NCBI GenBank assembly: GCA_947383005.1
Contig: CANDBT010000018.1
Location: 1 to 64,000 of the forward strand
DNA from: an uncultured bacterium
GTDB taxonomy: Bacteria; Bacillota; Clostridia; Lachnospirales; Lachnospiraceae
Direction of reading: 5' to 3'
Length of the DNA: 64,000 bases
Shown here: in pieces, positions 34,172 to 41,740 of the stretch
Numbering within the stretch: the stretch's first letter is position 1
Layout: every line of letters starts with the position of its first letter
The notes under the pieces: model-generated
Told to the model about the DNA's origin: nothing
Seen by the model: the letters and a program-made list of their open reading frames with translations, nothing else
Databases searched by the model: none
Made by a program: the position numbers and the translations under genes

Positions 34172-35683
34172 ATGTTAGAAAAAATCGATTTATCCAGAAC
34201 AGTGGAAAAGGAAGTGTTTAAGCAAGTTCAGGAGGAAGAGGGAACTAGGTTGGGACAACTGCAGCGGCGGCTGAAGGAAGCAGGTATTCCCGTGCTGATT
34301 CTATTTGAAGGAATGGATGCTGCCGGCAAGGGTGTGCAGATTAACCGTTTGATCCAGGCATTAGATCCCAGGGGATTTGACGTATATGCCAGCAATCGGC
34401 CGACTGAGGATGAGACTATGCGCCCGTTTTTATGGAAATTCTGGACTGTGACGCCGGAAAACGGGCGGATTGCCATTTATGACCGGAGCTGGTATCAGAA
34501 AGTGCTGAATGACTGTTTCCATAAAACCATGAAGAAAAAGGATGTTATGGGGGCGTTTCGGGATATTTGTTCCTTCGAAAAACAGCTTGCGGACAGCGGT
34601 GCGGTAATCATTAAGCTGTTTTTGCATATTTCTCAGGAAGAACAGAAGAGACGGTTTAAGAAGCTGGAGAAGTCCATCGAAACCAAATGGCGCGTAAATG
34701 AAAAGGATTGGGAAAAGAACCGCAATTACAGCGAATATTTGAACGTTAATGAGCGGATGCTTGAGCAGACTGATACGGAATATGCGCCTTGGACCATTAT
34801 CGAGGCTACAGACCGAAACTACGCGGCGATGAAGATTCTGAAGACAATAACGGAGCGTTTGGATAAGGCTCTGGAAGATCAGGCGGCGGCAAAATCCATT
34901 AAGAGGATTAATTCCGGTATTTCTGTAGATTCCGGCAGCCGTTATCAGAATGGAGTGCTGTCCGGCGTGGATCTTTCCAAAACGCTTACCCGCGAAGAAT
35001 ATAAAGAAAAAATCAGCAAGCTGCAAAAACGGCTGGAGATCCTCCACAGCGATATATACCGGCTGCGCATTCCAGTGGTGTTGGGATTTGAAGGCTGGGA
35101 TGCCGGAGGAAAGGGCGGGGCGATCAAACGCCTTACCAGCCATTTGGACCCCAGAGGCTATCAGGTATGTCCGACGGCTTCTCCAAATGATATCGAGAAG
35201 AAGCATCATTACTTGTGGCGGTTCTGGAATAAAGTGCCGAAGGCTGGCCATATTGCTATTTTTGACCGCACTTGGTACGGAAGGGTTATGGTGGAACGTA
35301 TCGAAGGCTTCTGTACGGAGGACGAGTGGAAGCGGGCTTATCAGGAGATTAATGAGATGGAAGCCCATATGGCAAATGCCGGCGCTGTCGTGTTAAAATT
35401 CTGGCTTCATATTGATAAAGATGAGCAAGAAAGGCGTTTTAAGGAGAGGATGGCCATTCCGGAAAAACAGTGGAAGATTACGGATGAGGATTGGCGCAAT
35501 CGGGAAAAATGGGATCAGTATGAGATTGCGGTCAACGAAATGCTGGTGCGCACATCGACAACCTATGCCCCATGGGTCGTTGTAGCGGGCAACAATAAAT
35601 ATTATGCCCGGGTGAAGGTGCTGCAGATGGTAGTAGATGCCCTGGAAGCTAAAATACGCCAGGTAAAAGAAGAAAAGAAGTAA
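34172..35683 (+). CDS. pap: Polyphosphate:AMP phosphotransferase (two-domain PPK2)
   Basis: Transfers phosphate from polyphosphate to AMP, giving ADP. The 503 residues are a tandem of two PPK2 domains. N-terminal domain: Walker A EGMDAAGKGVQINRLI and DRSWYQKVL. C-terminal domain: EGWDAGGKGGAIKRLTSHLD and DRTWYGRVMVERIEGF. This tandem form is the class that acts on AMP; single-domain PPK2 enzymes act on nucleoside diphosphates. Which of the two domains is catalytic cannot be read with certainty here, as both Walker sites are intact. It follows the M28-like lipoprotein closely. Its stop codon is the first base triplet of a 19-bp tandem repeat. Confidence 0.92.
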   Translation: MLEKIDLSRTVEKEVFKQVQEEEGTRLGQLQRRLKEAGIPVLILFEGMDAAGKGVQINRLIQALDPRGFDVYASNRPTEDETMRPFLWKFWTVTPENGRIAIYDRSWYQKVLNDCFHKTMKKKDVMGAFRDICSFEKQLADSGAVIIKLFLHISQEEQKRRFKKLEKSIETKWRVNEKDWEKNRNYSEYLNVNERMLEQTDTEYAPWTIIEATDRNYAAMKILKTITERLDKALEDQAAAKSIKRINSGISVDSGSRYQNGVLSGVDLSKTLTREEYKEKISKLQKRLEILHSDIYRLRIPVVLGFEGWDAGGKGGAIKRLTSHLDPRGYQVCPTASPNDIEKKHHYLWRFWNKVPKAGHIAIFDRTWYGRVMVERIEGFCTEDEWKRAYQEINEMEAHMANAGAVVLKFWLHIDKDEQERRFKERMAIPEKQWKITDEDWRNREKWDQYEIAVNEMLVRTSTTYAPWVVVAGNNKYYARVKVLQMVVDALEAKIRQVKEEKK

Positions 35684-35775
35684 CACCTCAGAATAGAGGT
35701 AACACTTCAGAATAGAGGTAACACTTCAGAAAAGAAGTAACACCTCAGAATAAAAGTAACACTTTAGAAGAGAAA
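35681..35775. repeat. Five tandem copies of a 19-bp unit
   Basis: TAACACCTCA or TAACACTTCA recurs at 35681, 35700, 35719, 35738 and 35757, exactly 19 bp apart. The first TAA is the pap stop codon. Since 19 is not a multiple of 3, the first three units give stops in all three forward frames. The last unit merges with the ribosome site (AGAAGAGAAAG) of the next gene. Confidence 0.85.
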
Positions 35776-35782
35776 GATTGAT

Positions 35783-37042
35783 TTGGCAGAATATATGAAA
35801 AAAGTGGTGATTATCGGCGGCGGCGCGGCTGGCATGATGGCGGCCGTCGCCGCTTTGCAGGCTGGCTGTCGGGTCAGCCTGTATGAAAAAAATGAAAAGC
35901 TTGGGAAAAAGCTTTATATTACAGGAAAAGGGCGCTGTAATCTGACTAATGCCTGTGAGACGGAGGATCTGTTCGCGAAGGTGGTTCACAACGGGAAATT
36001 CCTTTACAGCAGTTTTTATGGATTCACCAATTTTCAGATGATGGCATTTATGGAAGAAAATAATTGTCCGCTGAAAACGGAACGGGGAGCGCGTGTGTTT
36101 CCTGTATCGGACAAGTCATCCGATGTTATTCGGGCGTTGTCCGGTTATCTCAAAAGGCTGGGGGCAGAGATACATTTAAACGAAGAAGTGTCTCGTCCGG
36201 TGATGGAGAAAGGGCGGATAAGAGGGGTTGTCCTTAAGAAAAATTCCCGTTTTGTCGAGGCGGATTCCGTGATTGTGGCTACCGGAGGATTGTCATATCC
36301 TTCCACAGGCTCTACCGGAGACGGATATGATTTTGCCCGGCAGGCGGGGCATAAGATAACGGACCTTACCCCGGCGCTTGTTCCTTTTGAGATCCGCGAA
36401 TTGCGGATAGTCCAGGAAATGCAGGGGCTTTCCTTAAAAAATGTCAGAGTGCGGGTGGTGAAAGGGAAAAAGATATTGGCAGATGAATTCGGGGAGATGC
36501 TGTTTACCCATTTCGGAGTCAGCGGCCCGGTGATCCTCTCCGCCAGTAGTTATGCGGCAGCGGCGCTGAAAAAAGGCCCGCTTGATTTGCTGCTTGATTT
36601 AAAGCCGGCATTGTCGGAAGAGCAGTTAGATGCCAGGATACTGAGAGATTTTCAGACACAAAAAAATAAGCAATATAAAAATTCCCTTTCCCAGCTTCTT
36701 CCGGCTCGCCTGATTCCGGTCATTGTGGAGAGGAGCGGTATATCTGCCGAAAAGCAGGTAAATGAAATCACGCAGAAGGAACGGCGCGGGATTGTGGAGT
36801 CTATGAAAGAATTTCGTCTGACGATAACCGGGCTGCGCGGCTATGCGGAAGCGATAATCACTCAGGGAGGCGTGGATGTGAAAGAAGTCAATCCCTCTAC
36901 GATGGAATCGAAAAAGGTGAAGGGATTGTATTTTGCCGGTGAAGTATTGGACTTGGATGCCGTAACCGGCGGTTTTAATTTACAGATTGCCTGGTCTACC
37001 GGTTATTTGGCAGGGAAATCCGCCGGGTCTTTGTCTGAATAG
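35783..37042 (+). CDS. HI0933/YhiN-family FAD-dependent oxidoreductase
   Basis: Flavoprotein of 419 residues with N-terminal FAD-binding motif VVIIGGGAAGMMAAVAA, EKNEKLGKKLYITGKGRCNL, and a C-terminal LYFAGEVLDLDAVTGGFNLQ typical of this family. The physiological reaction of HI0933/YhiN proteins is not well established. The start is TTG 35783, which is 6-7 bases after AGAAGAGAAAG; ATG 35795 would lack a spaced ribosome site. It precedes cmk by 34 bases, the arrangement seen in other clostridia, so it is probably in the cmk-ispH-S1 operon. Confidence 0.9.
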   Translation: MAEYMKKVVIIGGGAAGMMAAVAALQAGCRVSLYEKNEKLGKKLYITGKGRCNLTNACETEDLFAKVVHNGKFLYSSFYGFTNFQMMAFMEENNCPLKTERGARVFPVSDKSSDVIRALSGYLKRLGAEIHLNEEVSRPVMEKGRIRGVVLKKNSRFVEADSVIVATGGLSYPSTGSTGDGYDFARQAGHKITDLTPALVPFEIRELRIVQEMQGLSLKNVRVRVVKGKKILADEFGEMLFTHFGVSGPVILSASSYAAAALKKGPLDLLLDLKPALSEEQLDARILRDFQTQKNKQYKNSLSQLLPARLIPVIVERSGISAEKQVNEITQKERRGIVESMKEFRLTITGLRGYAEAIITQGGVDVKEVNPSTMESKKVKGLYFAGEVLDLDAVTGGFNLQIAWSTGYLAGKSAGSLSE

Positions 37043-37076
37043 TCTAACATCATGCAAATAAAGGAGTAAAATATTT

Positions 37077-37778
37077 ATGCAGAGAGAAGTTTTTCGAATC
37101 GCCATAGACGGTCCGGCAGGAGCGGGAAAAAGTACGATTGCCCGGCTTCTGGCGAAGAAGCTGGGGTTCGTTTATATTGATACGGGAGCAATGTATCGGG
37201 CAATTGCTCTATTCTGCCTGCGAAAAGGCATCCCGGTGGCCGATGAGGAAGCGGTTTCCCAAACTGTGGCTGATGCTCATATTACCATTTCCTATCAGGA
37301 CGGCCAGCAGCAGGTATGGCTGAACGGGGAGGATGTTTCCGGTTTGATCCGAACGGAGAAAGTTGGCAATACGGCTTCGGCCGTCAGCGCTTATCCGGCG
37401 GTCCGTGCGCATCTTTTGGATTTGCAGCGCAGCCTAGCGGCCAGCGCCAGTGTGATAATGGATGGCAGAGATATCGGGACATGCGTTTTGCCGGAGGCGG
37501 AGACGAAAGTGTTTTTGACTGCCAGTTCCGCAGTTCGTGCCATGCGGCGCTATAAAGAGCTGAAAGAAAAAGGTGAAATGTGTAATTTGCAGGAAATTGA
37601 GCAAGATATTATAGAAAGGGACCAAAGAGATATGAACCGTGCGGCGGCGCCGTTAAGACAGGCGGAGGATGCGGTGCTGGTAGATGGCTCCGAAATGGAT
37701 ATTGATCAGGTGGTGTCGGCGATTATCCAGGTGGCGGTATCTCATGGACTTAAGGTTGAATCGGGCGTATGGAGGTAA
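37077..37778 (+). CDS. cmk: Cytidylate kinase
   Basis: Phosphorylates CMP and dCMP. The 233 residues have the P-loop IAIDGPAGAGKSTIARLLAK (9-28), the DTGAMYRAIA substrate segment, DGRDIGTCVLPEA, and the lid RDQRDMNR. Length and motifs are typical. The end overlaps ispH by 10 bases, and the ATAAAGGAGTAAAA site precedes its own start. Confidence 0.96.
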   Translation: MQREVFRIAIDGPAGAGKSTIARLLAKKLGFVYIDTGAMYRAIALFCLRKGIPVADEEAVSQTVADAHITISYQDGQQQVWLNGEDVSGLIRTEKVGNTASAVSAYPAVRAHLLDLQRSLAASASVIMDGRDIGTCVLPEAETKVFLTASSAVRAMRRYKELKEKGEMCNLQEIEQDIIERDQRDMNRAAAPLRQAEDAVLVDGSEMDIDQVVSAIIQVAVSHGLKVESGVWR

Positions 37779-38617
37779 TCGTAGCAAAAACAGCAGGTTT
37801 CTGCTTTGGCGTAAAACGAGCTGTAGATCAGGTATATGAGCAGATTGGTAAAGCGAAAAAGGCAGTTTATACTTATGGTCCCATCATTCATAACCGGGAG
37901 GTGGTGCGGGACTTAGAAGAGAAAGGGGTAAAGGTACTAAATACGGAGGAAGAGCTCAAAGCGCTTACGGATGGGATTGTGGTTATTCGTTCTCATGGTG
38001 TGGGAAAAAGAGTGTACGAACTTTTGGAAGCACAGGGGATTGAGGTGGTGGATGCTACCTGTCCGTTTGTAAAAAAAATCCATCGGATTGTACAGGAACA
38101 GGAGGCTTTGGGCCGTCGGATGATGATTATCGGAGATCCCGATCATCCGGAAGTGCAGGGCATATGCGGGTGGGCAGGAAAAGAAACGATTGTGGTTCAG
38201 GAGGCTTCCCAACTGGAAAATCTGTCGGTTAATAAGGATGAACCCCTTTGTCTGGTGGCGCAAACGACATTTAATTACAATAAATTTCAAGATATAGTTG
38301 AAAAAATTGAAAAAAAGGGTTATGATATAATTGTTTTAAATACGATTTGCAGTGCAACTCAGGAAAGACAAGTGGAAGCTAGCCGTATTGCCTCTATGGT
38401 CGATGTAATGATTGTAATAGGCGACAGGAAAAGTTCTAATTCGCAAAAGTTATATGAAATATGCAAAAAGAAATGTACGAATACTTACTTTATCCAAACA
38501 GTAGGCGATTTCAATCCTGAATATGTAAATTCTGTACGCAACGTAGGTATTACAGCTGGGGCGTCTACCCCGGAACAAATTATCGAGGAGGTTCGTGCCA
38601 ATGCCGGAACTAAATGA
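37769..38617 (+). CDS. ispH: 4-hydroxy-3-methylbut-2-enyl diphosphate reductase
   Basis: Last step of the MEP isoprenoid pathway. The 282 residues carry the three iron-sulfur cysteines C12 (GFCFGVKRA), C98 (DATCPFVKKIH) and C194 (NTICSATQERQ), and the E/H catalytic segments YTYGPIIHN and RSHGVGK. In many clostridia IspH is fused to ribosomal protein S1; here the two are separate reading frames that overlap by 17 bases. The gene body near 38270-38520 is more AT-rich than neighbours. Confidence 0.96.
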   Translation: MEVIVAKTAGFCFGVKRAVDQVYEQIGKAKKAVYTYGPIIHNREVVRDLEEKGVKVLNTEEELKALTDGIVVIRSHGVGKRVYELLEAQGIEVVDATCPFVKKIHRIVQEQEALGRRMMIIGDPDHPEVQGICGWAGKETIVVQEASQLENLSVNKDEPLCLVAQTTFNYNKFQDIVEKIEKKGYDIIVLNTICSATQERQVEASRIASMVDVMIVIGDRKSSNSQKLYEICKKKCTNTYFIQTVGDFNPEYVNSVRNVGITAGASTPEQIIEEVRANAGTK

Positions 38618-39728
38618 GTTTGAACAAATGTTGGAGGAGTCTATAAAGACAATACGTGCAGGAGAGGTCGTCACTGGTAAAGTCATTGATGTCAAAGATG
38701 ATGAGATCGTCTTGAATATAGGCTATAAGTCTGACGGAATTATCCCACGGAGTGAGTATACCAATGTGGCGAATGCCAATCTTTGCGACCTGGTACATGT
38801 GGGCGACGAGATGGAAGCAAAAGTGGTGAAGGTTAATGACGGTGAAGGCCAGGTGGCGCTGTCTTACAAGAGGCTCGCCATTGACAAAGGCAACAAGCGT
38901 TTGGAGGAAGCCTTTAATAACCAGGAAGTGATGACGGCTAAAGTTACTCAGGTGCTGGATGGCGGCTTGAGCGTGGAAGTAGAGGGGACGAGGGTTTTCA
39001 TCCCGGCAAGCCTTGTATCCGACACATACGAGAGGGATCTGACAAAGTATGCAGGCCAGGATATTGAGTTTTTGATTACTGAGTTCAATCCGCGCCGGCG
39101 CCGCATTATCGGCGACAGGAAACAGTTGATGGTAGCCAGGAAGGCCGAGATGCAGAAGGCTCTGTTTGAGCGGATCCAGGTAGGCGATGTGGTGGAAGGA
39201 ACCGTGAAGAATGTCACGGATTTCGGCGCGTTTATTGATTTGGGCGGAGCTGACGGCCTGCTTCATATTTCAGAGATGTCCTGGGGCCGCGTGGAAAATC
39301 CGAAGAAAGTCTTTAAGACCGGCGAACAGATGAAGGTGCTGATCAAAGACATCAACGGAGAAAAGATTGCCCTGAGCTTAAAGTTCCCGGATCAGAATCC
39401 ATGGGTCCGCGCTACGGAAAATTACGCTATCGGCAATGTTGTCACCGGCCATGTAGCCCGTATGACTGATTTCGGTGCGTTTGTTGAGCTGGAGCCGGGC
39501 GTGGATGCCCTGCTTCACGTATCCCAGATTTCCCGCGAACATGTGGATAAACCTTCCGACGTGCTTAAGATCGGCCAGGAAATTGAAGCGAAAGTGGTTG
39601 ACTTTAATGGCGAGGACAAGAAGATCAGCCTGAGCATTAAGGCCCTGAACAGCGCACCGTCGGCGGAAGAAAATCCGGATGTAGCGGATGTGGATATTGA
39701 CGCGGTTGCAGCGGCGCAGGAAGAATAA
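38601..39728 (+). CDS. rpsA: 30S ribosomal protein S1-like protein, four S1 domains
   Basis: RNA-binding protein that promotes mRNA binding to the 30S subunit. The 375 residues hold four S1 (OB-fold) repeats at about 15-85, 100-170, 190-260 and 275-345; the last two carry the VTDFGAFIDLGGADGLLHIS and MTDFGAFVELEPGVDALLHV cores. E. coli S1 has six domains, so this is the shorter Firmicutes form. ATG 38601 is chosen: GAGGAGG at 38585-38591 is nine bases upstream; GTG 38595 is too near the site. It overlaps ispH in another frame. Confidence 0.92.
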   Translation: MPELNEFEQMLEESIKTIRAGEVVTGKVIDVKDDEIVLNIGYKSDGIIPRSEYTNVANANLCDLVHVGDEMEAKVVKVNDGEGQVALSYKRLAIDKGNKRLEEAFNNQEVMTAKVTQVLDGGLSVEVEGTRVFIPASLVSDTYERDLTKYAGQDIEFLITEFNPRRRRIIGDRKQLMVARKAEMQKALFERIQVGDVVEGTVKNVTDFGAFIDLGGADGLLHISEMSWGRVENPKKVFKTGEQMKVLIKDINGEKIALSLKFPDQNPWVRATENYAIGNVVTGHVARMTDFGAFVELEPGVDALLHVSQISREHVDKPSDVLKIGQEIEAKVVDFNGEDKKISLSIKALNSAPSAEENPDVADVDIDAVAAAQEE

Positions 39729-39744
39729 GAGTTATGATTAACGA

Positions 39745-39782
39745 TGCTTCTTACCCGCAAAAATAGGATAAGAAGCATTTTC
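39745..39782 (+). terminator. Rho-independent terminator of the cmk-ispH-rpsA operon
   Basis: ATGCTTCTTA (39745-39754) pairs with TAAGAAGCAT (39770-39779), followed by TTTT at 39779-39782. It lies 17 bases after the S1 stop codon. Confidence 0.75.
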
Positions 39783-39861
39783 TGTGGGCAGTAACGAATA
39801 GACGGTAACGGTTAGACGGCAAGAAGATGCCCACATGAACGGTTAAATAAGAAAAAGGACA

Positions 39862-39907
39862 ACAGCCTTTTGCGGCGCATAAAAGAGTGCCGTGAAGGGC
39901 TGTTTTT
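39862..39907. terminator. Terminator-like hairpin in the S1-tepA gap
   Basis: ACAGCC (39862-39867) pairs with GGCTGT (39898-39903), the interior adds wobble pairs, and TTTTT follows (39903-39907). Confidence 0.45.
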
Positions 39908-39979
39908 GCGGGAATATGGAGAGCAAGTATCGGGTAGGCATGGACGGGCGTTAAAAGAGTTAAAGGAGGTTGTTTGATA

Positions 39980-40096
39980 TTGCAGGATTATGAACTTGTG
40001 CAAGACACAGATTTAGGGGGATTTATTATTAAAGGGAATATTGTTCCTGGCAGCATAGCGGTTCAACTACCAGCAGATGATAAGTTAAAAAATTAA
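39980..40096 (+). CDS. Possible small ORF or gene remnant, 38 codons
   Basis: A TTG start at 39980 (or TTG 39974) follows AAAGGAGGT at 39963-39970, a strong ribosome site. The 38 residues begin MQDYELVQDTDLGGFIIKG and end QLPADDKLKN. No family is recognised. The sequence after the stop (to about 40260) is AT-rich and broken in all frames, which suggests the ORF is the start of a decayed acquired gene rather than a working peptide. Confidence 0.25.
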   Translation: MQDYELVQDTDLGGFIIKGNIVPGSIAVQLPADDKLKN

Positions 40097-40301
40097 CGAG
40101 TTACTTTTGTTGAAACCAGCAAATATCAAATTAGCTACATTGGATAATCCTGAACAAAAAAGAGGAGGAATTAAAAAAAGATAAGATTAATGTGCAATTG
40201 GTCAAAAATGCCTTCGGCAGTATAAAATTTTCAGGATTGTACATATTAAGTTACGATTCCGTTTGCGTTTGGCTTCACGGCTGAACGGTGGCAATGGAAA
40301 T

Positions 40302-41204
40302 ATGAACGAAAAAATCTTGAGAATAATGCAGATGCGGATGCAAGGAAAGGAAATGACAGGGATGAGACAGGAGTTTGCGGATAAGGTCAGCCAGGCAGAG
40401 GACAGGTCGGAAGGCACGGATTTGAGAAACAGCGGCAAAGATATACAAAACGGTTCCGAAAAAAGAAAAGATGAGAGAAAGAAGGAAGAAAAGGAGCTTG
40501 AGGAGAAGGAAAACGAAAAGCTGGAAGAATACGGACAAATGACTCTGGAAAATAACCAGGGAAAGCGAAAAATTCATTTGCTTTCGATTATCGGCGAAGT
40601 GGAGGGGCATGAGAACCTTTCCGGAAATGCCAAAGCGACCAAGTATGACCATGTACTTCCCCAACTGGCCTCCCTTGAGGATGATGACCGGGTAGACGGG
40701 CTGCTGGTGCTTTTGAATACTTCCGGCGGCGATGTGGACGCAGGGCTGGCTATTGCAGAAATGATTGCCTCTTTGAGCATGCCCACAGTGTCTTTGGTAT
40801 TGGGAGGAAGCCATTCTATCGGGGTTCCTTTGGCAGTTTCCACCGATTATTCCTTTATTGTCCCGACGGGAACGATGATGATCCATCCTGTACGTATGAC
40901 GGGAATGGTAATCGGGGCTTCCCAGACTTATGAATATTTTAATATGATTCAGGACAGGATTCTCAGTTTTATCAGCAGTCACTCCCGGATGGAGTATGAC
41001 CAGGTTAAAAACCTGATGCATAATACCAAGATGCTGACCAGGGATCTGGGTACGGTTTTGGTAGGCAGCCAGGCGGTAGAGGAAGGTCTGATCAATGAAG
41101 TAGGTGGTATTCGTGAAGCGCTCCACAAGCTTTATCAAATGATTGATACTATGAAAGCTCAGCGCTCCGCCGCTGAGCTGCGCGAAAACGGGGTCACGAA
41201 GTGA
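40302..41204 (+). CDS. tepA: ClpP-like serine protease, translocation-enhancing protein TepA type
   Basis: The 300 residues from ATG 40302 have a charged N-terminal extension (about 1-75, Lys/Glu rich, likely coiled coil) and a ClpP/crotonase-fold domain. The nucleophile S172 is in GGSHSIGVPLAV, aligned with the GQAAS motif of ClpP, and the catalytic His is H195 in TMMIHPV. TepA of Bacillus is linked to protein export and spore proteins; the gene also neighbours ftsK/spoIIIE there, as here. TTG 40263 is the outer in-frame start but lacks a ribosome site; the ATG site is also weak. The last 16 residues (KAQRSAAELRENGVTK) are encoded by a direct repeat found again 150 bp downstream, so the native C-terminus has been replaced or extended. 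Confidence 0.85.
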   Translation: MNEKILRIMQMRMQGKEMTGMRQEFADKVSQAEDRSEGTDLRNSGKDIQNGSEKRKDERKKEEKELEEKENEKLEEYGQMTLENNQGKRKIHLLSIIGEVEGHENLSGNAKATKYDHVLPQLASLEDDDRVDGLLVLLNTSGGDVDAGLAIAEMIASLSMPTVSLVLGGSHSIGVPLAVSTDYSFIVPTGTMMIHPVRMTGMVIGASQTYEYFNMIQDRILSFISSHSRMEYDQVKNLMHNTKMLTRDLGTVLVGSQAVEEGLINEVGGIREALHKLYQMIDTMKAQRSAAELRENGVTK

Positions 41205-41219
41205 CATCTTCTACTCCCG
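41153..41219. repeat. 67-bp direct repeat, copy 1 (overlaps the end of tepA)
   Basis: Runs from GAAAGCTCAGCGCTCC to ACTCCCG and matches 41303-41369 with only a few changes near its end (CATCTTCTAC against CATTTTCCAC). It contains two stems, GCTCAGCG with CGCTGAGC and GTCACGAAGTGAC. It supplies the tepA stop codon (41202-41204). Confidence 0.85.
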
Positions 41220-41302
41220 TTTTCTGCGCATCCGCCGGAGGCTCCCAGGAAATCCCCATTAATTTATGATAATGCCTGATGGCAGGCATAGGGATTTACT
41301 GC

Positions 41303-41369
41303 GAAAGCTCAGCGCTCCGCCGCTGAGCTGCGCGAAAACGGGGTCACGAAGTGACATTTTCCACTCCCG
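41303..41369. repeat. 67-bp direct repeat, copy 2
   Basis: Same unit as 41153-41219, offset by exactly 150 bp. It is not within an ORF that resembles tepA. Confidence 0.85.
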
Positions 41370-41436
41370 GAGGGCAATTTGAAATGGGCATATGCGGTTA
41401 CGCTCATGGCTCATCGTCAGCGATTGCAAATGGCGG

Positions 41437-41465
41437 TTGCAATTCTTCCCATTTTTTTGTATACT
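41437..41465 (+). promoter_or_regulatory. Predicted promoter upstream of ftsK
   Basis: TTGCAA (41437-41442), 17-base spacer with a T-tract, TATACT (41460-41465). It is about 275 bp before the ftsK start, so the transcript would carry a long leader with several stems. Confidence 0.65.
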
Positions 41466-41566
41466 ATTTTCAGTGAAAAGCTTGTATACCTGCCTGCAGT
41501 TTGCTTTTTCTATGCACAGACCCGCACAGAGGAATATGCCGCTAAAGCGGCGTGCGGGCCGAGCGG

Positions 41567-41630
41567 CGAGTAGGGGAAGATGGCTCTTCCCTACTCAATT
41601 AGGATAGATTGTCCTATGGAATGAAAAGCC
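41567..41630. repeat. Double-hairpin intergenic repeat, copy 2 (before ftsK)
   Basis: GAGTAGGGGAA (41568-41578) pairs with TTCCCTACTC (about 41587-41596), then TAGGA (about 41600-41604) with TCCTA. Order, loops and flanks match copy 1 at 14971-15035. Confidence 0.6.
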
Positions 41631-41652
41631 CTCCGGGCAGGATTACATTACG

Positions 41653-41693
41653 AAGTATCCGGCAAAATACGCCGGTGATGCGTTTTGCTGGAT
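41653..41693. repeat. Two-tier hairpin repeat, copy 2
   Basis: The first 15 bases, AAGTATCCGGCAAAA, are identical to copy 1 at 8024; about 32 of 41 positions match overall. It ends about 35 bases before the ftsK ribosome site. Confidence 0.6.
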
Positions 41694-41740
41694 TTCTCCG
41701 GTCATCTGGTGGGATGCAACAGAATAGGAGGAGTACATAA

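Larger units (their letters stand above)
39729..40301. other. 573-bp gap with hairpins, an AT-rich patch and no clear gene
   Basis: The first part holds the S1-gene terminator and a second terminator-like hairpin, plus degenerate GTAACG and GAACGGTTAA motifs of the recurring type. From about 39975 to 40260 the base composition turns AT-rich and contains one short possible ORF with a good ribosome site. No RNA gene was recognised. Confidence 0.5.
41205..41740. other. 536-bp repeat-rich gap between tepA and ftsK
   Basis: In order it holds the rest of repeat copy 1, a nested stem (AAATCCC 41250-41256 with GGGATTT 41291-41297, inside it ATGCCTG 41272-41278 with CAGGCAT 41283-41289), repeat copy 2, a good promoter (41437-41465), a GC-rich cruciform (CCCGCAC 41521-41527 with GTGCGGG 41552-41558, inside it GCCGCT-AA-AGCGGC), copy 2 of the double-hairpin repeat, copy 2 of the two-tier hairpin repeat, and the ftsK ribosome site. 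No protein gene is likely. A structured transcript or long ftsK leader is possible. Confidence 0.6.

Noticed and set aside
35681-35775. CRISPR or iteron origin
   Set aside because: A pure 19-bp tandem with no spacers, and no replication gene or DnaA boxes close by.
39812-40003. 63-codon minus-strand frame in the S1-tepA gap
   Set aside because: No ribosome site, crosses terminator-like stems, and composition is not protein-like.
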